From positions 50,503,328 to 50,567,327 of the forward strand of contig OY747713.1 of assembly GCA_963556495.2 (NCBI GenBank): 64,000 bases of DNA, written 5' to 3'. The DNA comes from Valencia hispanica. Its lineage: Eukaryota; Chordata; Actinopteri; Cyprinodontiformes; Valenciidae. Made by a program: the position numbers and the translations under genes. Under the pieces are notes generated by a model. The model searched no databases, was not told the origin of the DNA, and saw nothing but the letters and a program-made list of their open reading frames with translations. This document shows positions 56,790 to 64,000 of this stretch, piece by piece; within the stretch, counting starts at the first letter, position 1, and the number at the start of each line of letters is the position of its first letter.

Positions 56790-57790
56790 GCATACAATAA
56801 TGCAGTAAGAAAATATTTTTCCAAAATCATCTCAGCTTATAAAAATAATACCAAAATATTTTTTTCCAAAATTGAAAACATTTTTTACCGTGTTTCTAAT
56901 GCACTTCAGAAAACCCCCACACTTGCTCTCTGTGAGGCGTTCGAATACCACTTCAGAGGGAAGGTAGACATAGACACCATCAGATGTAATATTTTATCTT
57001 CTCAAAGTAACATGGTTTCAGACAAATATGAGCAGGTGTCTTTGCCAGAGGAAAAGCTGGACAGTTTTGTCCTGGTAGAAGCTGGGATTCTTGATGTTTT
57101 CTCCTCAGTGAGGCCCACCACATGTATTTTGGACCCAATTTTTACTTCATTTTTTAAGCCATTTTATGGATCCTTTAGAGATGAGACTTTAACCTTGATG
57201 AATTACTCCCTTCAGAAGGGGGTCTTTCCTGTCTTTCCTTAAAGGGGCGGTGGTGAGGCCCCTGCTAAAGAAGAGCAACTTGATTCGGAGCTTAATTTTA
57301 TCCTTCACATTAAAAACATTACTAAAACAGGTCTTTTTCATCTAAAGAACATTGCCAGAGTCAGCCCCATTCTCTCTCAGGCCAACACAGAGAAACCGAT
57401 GCATGCTTTTATCCCCAGTAGAATTGATTATTGTAATGCCCTGCTTTCCTTTTCTTCACAAAAAGAGTATCAGGTTTACAACTTCTACAAAATTCAACAA
57501 CGCCTGTCCTGACAAAGACCAGGAAGCAGGGAGCACATTACACCCATCTCAAATTCATTGCATTGGCTCCCTGTATGTTTTAGGATTGTTTTTAAGGTTC
57601 TTTAAATGGTCTTTGGCCTTCTGATTTTTCAAAGCTGCTTTTACCATATGAACCTTTGTGCTCTCTGCTCTCATCTGGCAACTGTCTCCTTGTCATCCAT
57701 AAAGTCAGGACACACACTCACGGCAAGGAGTCTTTCTAGTACTATGGCCCTCATCTCTGGAACAGACTATCAGAGAGAACGTTCATGTTT
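56790..57790 (+). pseudogene. L2-A LINE: RT and C-terminus, decayed
   Basis: Continuing after the inverted-repeat unit: NNAVRKYFSKIISAYKNNTK, IFFSKIENIFYRVSNALQKT, FEYHFRGKVDTDTIRCNILS. Then 57012-57242 with SSVRPTTCILDPIFTSFFKP and MNYSLQKGVFPVFP, VRPLLKKSNL, and by deletion the C-terminal HLKNIARVSPILSQ, IPSRIDYCNALLSF and HITPISNSLHWLPVCFRIVFKVL. The YADD region is deleted. A TTAA at 57791-57794 then begins the piggyBac-type sequence. Confidence 0.7.
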
Positions 57791-58655
57791 TTAACCTCTT
57801 AAGCCCCACAGCCCCGGCGCCGGGTCACTGTGGGGGGAAGGGCTGGGAAATTTCCGAATTTAGTTGACCTTTGGTCACTGATTGCTAAGCATGTCCTATC
57901 ATTATAAACCTCAGAATCTCAGCTAAAGACTCATATAGATATTTTCTGTGACCTCCAAACCCAGAAAAAATAACAAGTAATTAAAGGAACAGTTGTGCGA
58001 TTTTGCGATTTTTACATGAACACATTCAAACGAACCTGTTGGTCACCCTGCCGAACAGAACCGAGCAAACTTTGCCTTCCCTGAAAGCCAGCATCTCACA
58101 AATTCTAAAGCTGTCAGTTTCATCATGCTAAGTGCAAATTTCAGCAAATGAGCAGCAAAATAAGCCCAAAAATACCTACAGCATTTGAAAAACAAGAGCA
58201 TATATTTTTTCTTACCTTTATTTTTTCCATGCTGAAAAGAATAATCCACCGTGATATGACTGTATTTCCAGAATAACTAAAATATCCAGTGTATTTAGAA
58301 AAGAAAAAGTGAAATAAAACGTAATCCTTTGCCATTATTTTTTACATTTGATTCGAGGAGGCTCAACCTTGTCTGACATGTGCACTGTGAACTTTCCCCA
58401 TGTAAACATTTGCTTTGTCCAATCTGCTTCAAAGTTCTGATGTCAGCGTGATTCTATAGGATCTTACGATTCTAACCATGTGTCAATCATCCAAATCGGC
58501 CAATAGAAACTGGAGTTACAGGTCTGCGTAAATCTAAAAAAAAATATTTTGTTTACCTCGGGGGCTAGGGCTGTGACGCAGTTACGCGCAGGTGATCAGG
58601 TGAGCAGATGAGCAAGTGACGATTCAGCTTCGATTGTTTTGTTTGCATTCGAAAA

Positions 58656-58796
58656 ATGGCACTTCAAGAGAAGAGAATCATCACTGACGAAGCCCTGGCG
58701 ATTATTTGGAACGATAGTTCATCGGAGGTTTGTGTTGAGGACTCGTCATCAGAAGAGGAAAACCTGATTTTTACCAGGAAGAGAGGTCCCAACTAG
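58656..58796 (+). pseudogene. piggyBac transposase N-terminus
   Basis: ATG 58656 opens MALQEKRIITDEALAIIWND followed by the acidic, serine-rich SSSEVCVEDSSSEEENLIF and a stop after TRKRGPN. piggyBac proteins of vertebrates (PGBD4-like) typically begin with a short 'EAL..I..DSD' stretch and an acidic region. The 141-bp exon is then separated from the core by about 600 bp with TA microsatellites and possible introns (acceptor TTATTTTAG before 59133, donor AAAGGTATTA at about 59230). Confidence 0.55.
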
Positions 58797-58912
58797 CTAA
58801 TGCTAATAGCTCTGTCAGCCATTTTATATAGATGTTTTTGTGTGTGTGTGTGTTCTTAGATGTTTGTATATAGACAGTTTTTGTAACTATTTTGTTCACA
58901 TCTCTTTGTGCC

Positions 58913-58916
<4 letters not shown>

Positions 58917-58953
<37 letters not shown>

Positions 58954-58961
58954 TTTTTGGG

Positions 58962-58997
<36 letters not shown>

Positions 58998-59233
58998 AAG
59001 AGATTTGTGAATTTATGTGTGGATATTTGTGTAGATATGTGTACAAAGATCTGTGTAAACATATTTGTGGGTCGTATTTGTAGTTTCTGTATATTTTTTT
59101 CTAACTCTTTTTTTCTGTCATAATATTATTTTAGTCACCTCGGCATTCATCCTTAGCTTACTCATCAACGCTTCACCATGCCCAAGCAGACTGCTGGAAC
59201 GTCATACAGAGAGACACAGCTGCCTGAAAGGTA

Positions 59234-59310
<77 letters not shown>
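58917..59310. repeat. two (TA)n microsatellites
   Basis: TA runs at about 58917-58985 (interrupted by a T tract) and 59241-59309 lie in the intron-like part of the piggyBac relic. Confidence 0.95.
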
Positions 59311-59312
<2 letters not shown>

Positions 59313-59390
59313 CACATCTACATATAAATGTCTACGTAGATGTGTATGCATATATTTATAATTTCTCAATTTTTCTGTTATCTTGTTTTA

Positions 59391-59806
59391 GTGAGGATGA
59401 AGACTAAATACCTCCAAGGCCTTCAACTAAGCTAAGGCAACGGCTGTCCAAAGAGCTCTGCTGACACTCCAGTGGGTGAAGATGCCACAGACATGAGGAG
59501 GACAGCACTCCTGAGTATTTTAGGTTCATGCTCACGAGGCCACCGGGCCCTACATACATTTGACCAAGCAGCAGCATGGTCTCCCTTCTCTCTCTTCCAG
59601 CTCTTCTTCAGTTCATCTGTAATTTGGACAATTATCGACAATACCAATGCTACAAAAAGGAAAGAGGCTGGCAGAAAGTTCCTTTGGACTCCCCTCACTG
59701 TAACAGACTTATATGTTTTCCTATCCATCTTTATATAGACCGGAGTTGTGGCAGACTGCTGGAGGGGTAAGTGGCCATATAATTTTAAATTATCCAGTAA
59801 CACTAT
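59391..59806 (+). pseudogene. piggyBac transposase core, 5' part
   Basis: After a frame change the plus strand reads TFDQAAAWSPFSLFQLFFSS, SVIWTIIDNTNATKRKEAGR, KFLWTPLTVTDLYVFLSIFI, stop, TGVVADCWRGKWPYNFKLSS, NT. This is the start of the DDE core of piggyBac proteins (WSPL.LF.LFFS..VI..I...TN... W.PLTV.D...FL.I.IY.G). The stop TAG replaces the usual Y codon of IYTG. The frame is cut after AACACT-AT, where the 3.5-kb element begins, and continues without a shift at 63274. Confidence 0.75.
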
Positions 59807-60632
59807 CCCAGCTAGCAAAAAATATCTGCACGGCTTCTTTTTGCCGCCGGCCGTAAGCTGTCGGCTATAGGTGCGTCCCGCTGGCGGGGATGAAACGTTT
59901 GCCGCCGACTACGTCACTCCCATTTCTTGCGAGATGCGCCGGCGGGCCGACTGCTTCATTTTCTTTGGCGGTTGCCTCCGTCTAATGGACCGCGGTCGGC
60001 TGGCGGCAAGCCACTTTGAAACACAAGGATTTCTGACCAGCAGCAATGGCTATGGGAGTTAGAATGGAGGTGGAACCGACAGCATTTTAACTACTTTTCA
60101 CATTTGAAGCGATTATAAAATCATATCCTATATGTGAATTAAATCCCATATTATTAATTTTTTTAATTTATTTTTTAAAGCCATTTTATTTTTAAACCTC
60201 GATTATTTTCTTTTTTTGACTTTTTACATGTATAAGGGATTGATTTGCAATTGCGACCGGTACAAATGTTTAAGACAGTGTTTTAAAAAAAAAATCTAAA
60301 CACATTATAAATGTTAGTAATGTATAGGTTTTCACCATTGCTGTGTTCAGGATTTTATTTTGGGGGGGGGAGCTAAAACGGTGGCTAGATTACGCACTGG
60401 AGCCACTGAGCTCCTGGCCCCTCCCCAAACAACATAACTAGAGCACACATTCGCATCAGTTCGCCGCTCAATCGCGAGTTTCTGTGGACTACCATCGTTT
60501 AAGTAAATACATGTTTCCTTAACGCAATATTATGTTTACAATATTTTTAGTTTATCTTCCATTAGCATTGCACAGTTCAATTATAGTTTCATTACTGAAT
60601 ATGCAATACTCTGCACTGAAGTTAAAGCTGTT

Positions 60633-62183
60633 ATGTTTGCTCCTCCAGCTCGTCAAGTACTAAGCTTTACACACCCAGCAGCAAATTTACCCTGGCAGCA
60701 TATGGATGAAAACACTGGAGGTATGTAATATGTTGCGCTAAACTAAGTGTTCCATTTTAAGTCCAATTCATTAAATGTATGCAATAACTTCAAACATATT
60801 TTTCCGTCAATGATTATCAATAGGAGAAAGTCATCGCTCTGTAATTGGCCCTTGGACTCCCCTGGCATCTCGTGTACAGCATGAAGTTTTCAGCTATGAA
60901 GGTATATTTTAGGCCTATGTCTTAGTGTCCAGTGTTTTAAAAGTATTGAAAATAGTGCCTTTAGGTGTATTTTGTTGTTTTTTAATGTAGATTTCCAGAG
61001 ACTCCAGAATGAAAAACAAGCCGTGATGGATGAGAACCAAGCTCTGAGGGAGGAGAACCAAGCTCTGAGGGAGGAGAACCAAGCTCTGAGGGAGGAGAAC
61101 CAAGCTCTGAGGGAGGAGAACCAAGCTCTGAGGGAAAGCACTGCACGAGCAGGTAAGAACATGCACAAAAAAGTCAAACTTAGGAAAGAGTACGTGATGT
61201 ATGTACAAAATTACCATATGCCTTTCATTTCGTAGCTTCGGATGACAGCGGCTCACTTCAAGAGCAGGTGAAGCAAGTTGGGACAATGTGCGAGCAAACA
61301 GACGTTTGCTCGCACTGGGCAATCAGGTACAACTTGCAAACAACACCTGTGGTTCTTGGTTTAATTCCCACTGGTGCCACCTATACATGTAGTAGACCTA
61401 GATATAAATGTCATAGTTTAGTAGTTGAGGGACCAGGACTGACTATTATTTTATTTAACCCCTGTAGGTGCAGATCAGACCTTAATGCTGCGACGTCTTG
61501 GAGAGTTTGGCGATGTTGTGCGTAGCATGGACAACAAAATGGACACTATGCTGCAACATTTCAGTGCCAATGTGTCTGTTGGAGAGTTATCCCTGCCAGG
61601 GGATCTGTTACTCCCCCTAGACACTCAGGAAGATTTGGCGTTGCTTGACAACAGTTTAAGGCAGAATAAAGAGCTCCAGGAACGATTTGTAAGTGTGCTG
61701 ATTTCGTTTATAACTCCATAGGGTAATCTAAAAAGTAGAATTAAGATTGTACACTGCATATTCTACAGTCTGAATCCACAGCCTGTCACATTTTATATTT
61801 ATGTATGATAAGCTTCAGAGAAATGTAATTTGTAACACTTTTTTTTTGGTTTTTCAGCTTCGGTTTTTGACAATCAAATGTGGGAGGGACCTAAAGACAA
61901 CCGTCTGGCGGATGCTTCAAAGTATCTTCTCTAATCACCTTTCCATCAATACAACCTGGACTGGAGTTGGGGATAAAGCATGTTTTAGAGACATGTTCCT
62001 GAAGACCATTGTTCAAAGTAAGTTGGATGTAAAAAACAATAAATAATTTTAGTAGATGTGTACGGCATTATGCCATTCAAATGGAATGACAGATTTGTAT
62101 TTTCCACAGGAGCCATCCGGAAGAACCCGGCAACCCAGGATGCCACTGATGAAGCCTTTCAGGTAACGTTATGCGTTACCTGA
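60633..62183 (+). CDS. coiled-coil protein with DUF4806-like domain, six predicted exons (C-terminus disrupted)
   Basis: Predicted exons are 60633-60720, 60824-60901, 60991-61152, 61468-61688, 61858-62017 and 62110-62183. Every intron is GT-AG and all phases agree (1,1,1,0,1), giving 260 codons. The start ATG 60633 is the first in frame, but 60649 is also a good acceptor (CTCCTCCAG), so the true N-terminus may lie in an upstream exon. Residues 56-108 are a coiled coil made of perfect ENQALRE heptads. About 140-255 (LLLPLDTQEDLALLDNSLRQ, LRFLTIKCGRDLKTTVWRML, TTWTGVGDKACFRDMFLKTI, RAIRKNPATQDATDEAFQ) matches the domain I know as DUF4806. Its function is unknown and it is often seen in transposon-rich animal genomes. 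After FQ the frame hits TGA (62181), while another frame continues as RYLKGASDREGGKRRRTDER to TAA 62252, so a small indel is likely. A role in the element's life cycle is inference. Confidence 0.65.
61032..61136 (+). repeat. five identical 21-bp units encoding heptads
   Basis: GAGAACCAAGCTCTGAGGGA(G) is repeated five times within the third exon, each unit coding ENQALRE. The copies are identical at the DNA level apart from the end of the last one, so the array is young or homogenised. Leu and Ala occupy fixed heptad positions, as in a parallel coiled coil. Confidence 0.95.
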
Positions 62184-62959
62184 AAGGAGCATCTGACCGT
62201 GAAGGCGGAAAAAGGCGCCGCACGGATGAGAGGGACCCACAGCCAACCCCTTAAACCTAGGCTGACTACTGACACCCCAGCATCACTGACAACTGGAACC
62301 CTTTCTTTATTCTGCAGTCAGTAACTTCAAGACCCCTAAAGAAGCCAGAAGTGTCAGACTGCACTCACCCAATCCACACTGTTCACTGTGGATATTATCA
62401 TAGTGCTTAACTCTTATTATATTGTAAAAAATAGCATGTAAATCCTTGTGCCACAGGTCAGCATTGCAGTTATATCTGTTCTACTACTGTTTTTACCTCA
62501 GTATTTTTTATATATATGTGAAGATGTTTATCACAGATACAAGAGACATCTTGTACCCCAGGTCAGCAATGCCATTATAATGGTGTATTCTACTCCAGAG
62601 CTTTATTCTAAATTATTACCACTTATCTTATTGTTAGAAATGGTTTGTAAATGTGATGTTATACCTGAATTTTTTTTGGTGTCCTGCACATTCTTTGGTA
62701 CCAGATATACTCATTACTTATGTGTACTGTTAATTCTTTTCATCGGAGAGCTGACCTCTTTATATTATTAACAATTATTGTGTTATAATTTTGTAAGCTA
62801 AGGCTGTTTTTTTTTTTTTTTTTTTTACAATTTAATTGGAAACCTGCATGTTCTTTTGTGTGTGTGTATATATATTTTTTTTCTCTTTTTTTCTGTTATT
62901 TATATTTCAGTGATCTGACATCATGTTTCAATGACAGTTACTGTACTTTGAAATGTGGA

Positions 62960-62965
62960 ATTAAA
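62960..62965 (+). promoter_or_regulatory. possible polyadenylation signal of the DUF4806-like gene
   Basis: ATTAAA lies about 700 bases downstream of the alternative stop (62252), just before the GC-rich right sub-terminal region. T-rich and GT-rich DNA (62800-62890) lies upstream. It is a weak signal on its own. Confidence 0.3.
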
Positions 62966-63273
62966 ACGTCAAATGGAATTTTGTCTGGTTTGATCAATCA
63001 TTATTCTTGATAAACTGCATGAGATATATATAAGCGGCGACCGATCGCTCGAAAATAGCGTTTGCCTCCGACGGGCCACGGAAGGGTCGCCTTTGATATA
63101 ACGGCGGCGGGAAGGCGATTGGCCCGCGGGCCGGCCGCGGAACAAAGGCGGCAGGAAAGCGGCTGCCGCTTCTAAAAAGCGGCTGCCGCCGGCGGTGCAC
63201 CGTCGAACGTGTTTGCGATTACGCCATTCTGACGCTTCTACTGCCACCCCGCCGACTCATTGCTATCTGGGAT

Positions 63274-63440
63274 GCAGAGAAACCAGTTTGAGGCAATCTT
63301 GTGGTCATTGCACCTCAGCTTTGTTAATGAGGACAATGAAAAGAAACAAAAACCACCCCTGATTACAGTCGTCTGTGCAAGATCAGGCCACTCTGCGATC
63401 ATATTGTTAGATGCATGCAAAGCATATTACCATCTTTCAA
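63274..63440 (+). pseudogene. piggyBac transposase core, continuation
   Basis: Directly after the AT duplication the frame continues QRNQFEAILWSLHLSFVNED and NEKKQKPP (piggyBac: RNRFEAIL..LHLS...+). After a one- or two-base shift it gives YSRLCKIRPLCDHIVRCMQS (piggyBac: YDRL.KIRPL.D). It ends before the DDE catalytic aspartates. The segment proves that the element at 59807-63271 is inserted in this coding region. Confidence 0.75.
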
Positions 63441-63713
63441 TTAACCCTAACCCTTGTTCGACGGGGGTAAGCCATATTGCGCCATTTCCTGTTGTCATTG
63501 TTGTGCTCCCTGTAAGCTGTTTGGTGTTCAGACTCTTGAATTGATCTTATTTTATCTGTGCTGAGGCCTTTCTAAGTTATTTTAATACACAGTCACACTA
63601 AAACACGTTTTGTGGTGGTGTACTTTACGTTTTGGGAACTCCTTGTGTTTCACACAGCTTTTCTTGGGGTGGTAAGCTCTCGCTAGCTCAGTTAGCTTAG
63701 CTTCATTGCAGCT

Positions 63714-64000
63714 ATGGCTACTCTTCTCTCTCCGGTCTCTAACTATTCTCTTCTCTCTTGCTCTCTCTGTCAGATGTTTAGTTACTTCCTTGCCTCCTTT
63801 AGTGATAATGGTAACTGTAATAAATGTAATATTTTTGTAGCTTTGGAGGCGAGGGTATCAGAATTAGAAGCACGGCTCCGCGCTGTTGAAAAACCAGCTG
63901 ATAGCCGAAGCCCATTAGCCAGCGCGGAGCCAACAAGGATAGAACCCCCTAGCCTTCCTCCGGTAGAGCCTGCGCAGCCGGGACCCCAGGCCGGCTGGGT
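63714..64000 (+). CDS. L2-type LINE ORF1, 5' part (runs off the window)
   Basis: ATG 63714 opens MATLLSPVSNYSLLSCSLCQ, MFSYFLASFSDNGNCNKCNI, then a coiled-coil segment FVALEARVSELEARLRAVEK and a proline-rich linker that is still open at the window edge (95 codons). Teleost L2 ORF1 proteins share the order Cys-rich start (C..C...C..C), 'VALEARV.ELE.RL' coiled coil, linker, SGNH esterase. About 150 bases upstream (from about 63560) could be its 5' UTR, so this may be the start of a full-length copy. Whether it is intact cannot be judged here. Confidence 0.7.
   Translation, partial: MATLLSPVSNYSLLSCSLCQMFSYFLASFSDNGNCNKCNIFVALEARVSELEARLRAVEKPADSRSPLASAEPTRIEPPSLPPVEPAQPGPQAGW

Larger units (their letters stand above)
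59807..63271 (+). mobile_element. 3.5-kb TIR element carrying a spliced coiled-coil/DUF4806-like gene
   Basis: The left end CCCAGCTAGCAA and the complement of the right end CCCAGATAGCAA match at 11 of 12 positions. AT flanks both sides (59805-59806 and 63272-63273). With the element and one AT removed, the host piggyBac frame reads SSNTMQRNQFEAILWSLHLS, proving the borders. Sub-terminal regions (about 59840-60020 and 63030-63235) are strikingly GC-rich and full of GCCGCC/GGCGGC. The only gene recognised is the spliced one at 60633-62183. No transposase was found. A 2-bp duplication is known for a few superfamilies (CACTA, Tc1/mariner with TA, ISL2EU), but I cannot place it. Confidence 0.85.
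57795..63440 (+). mobile_element. piggyBac-type DNA transposon, decayed and interrupted
   Basis: TTAA at 57791-57794 precedes CCTCTTAAGCCCCACAGCCC, which looks like a piggyBac terminus. The transposase pieces follow at 58656-58796, about 59391-59806 and 63274-63440, the last beyond a 3.5-kb insertion. The right end is uncertain: a TTAA at 63441 follows the last coding piece, but a good inverted terminus is not visible, so the element may be 3'-truncated. Confidence 0.65.

Noticed and set aside
61236..61267. Extra exon of the DUF4806-like gene (after TTTCGTAG, ending AGAGCAG before GTGAAG)
   Set aside because: The splice-like borders look fair, but its 32-bp length breaks the phase with the next exon. 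Joining 61152 directly to 61468 keeps the frame.

Overview
The window looks like a repeat-dense stretch of a ray-finned (teleost) fish nuclear genome. It is AT-rich, has no bacterial gene organisation, carries GT-AG introns, and is built almost entirely from transposable elements of kinds typical of fish: L2-type LINEs, an RTE/Rex3-like LINE, Rex1/CR1-like LINE pieces, L1/Tx1-like LINE pieces, Tc1 (DD34E), hAT, piggyBac and PIF/Harbinger-type elements, a tyrosine-recombinase (DIRS-group) element, a Penelope trace and SINE-like repeats, with (CTAT)n, (TG)n and (TA)n microsatellites. I found no host protein gene that I can support, and no rRNA or true tRNA gene. All family calls come from reading motifs, not from a database search.

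Layout. 1-8.4 kb: diffuse AT-rich DNA with a hAT-like unit (1534-2750), a foldback MITE (5118-5457), a hAT MITE with a perfect 8-bp target duplication (5549-5809), an RTE/Rex3-like 3' end and a hAT-like repeat (6976-7805). 8.4-17.3 kb: broken retroelements end to end, namely L1 ORF2 (minus), a DIRS-type RNase H plus tyrosine recombinase (minus), L1/Tx1 ORF1 (plus) and a nearly full-length L2 (minus). 17.3-21.0 kb: little, then a long (CTAT)n array and a Tc1 copy that lacks its DNA-binding domain. 21.2-25.5 kb: a TTAA-flanked MITE, a GC-rich block and a 1.8-kb hAT element with a long internal palindrome. 25.5-30.5 kb: an L1 with an L2 nested in it (8-bp duplication), then a second Tc1 copy lacking the part the first one keeps. 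31-39 kb: further hAT, MITE and foldback elements. 39-47 kb: sparse, with LINE, Penelope and SINE-like traces.

47.3-57.8 kb is a nested stack. An old plus-strand L2 ('L2-A') is split by a 1.8-kb unclassified insertion, by an L2 3' fragment and by a 5.3-kb unit with long inverted repeats. That unit itself holds an almost complete minus-strand L2 ('L2-B', 8-bp duplication).

The most interesting part is 57.8-63.4 kb. A decayed piggyBac transposase is interrupted at 59807-63271 by a 3.5-kb element with 12-bp inverted ends (CCCAG.TAGCAA) and a 2-bp AT duplication. Removing the element and one AT rejoins the piggyBac frame exactly. The element contains no transposase that I recognise. It carries a spliced gene with consistent exon phases that encodes a perfect heptad-repeat coiled coil followed by a region matching my recollection of the DUF4806 family, broken only near its C-terminus. 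The window ends inside the 5' part of another, still open, L2 ORF1 (63714 onward).
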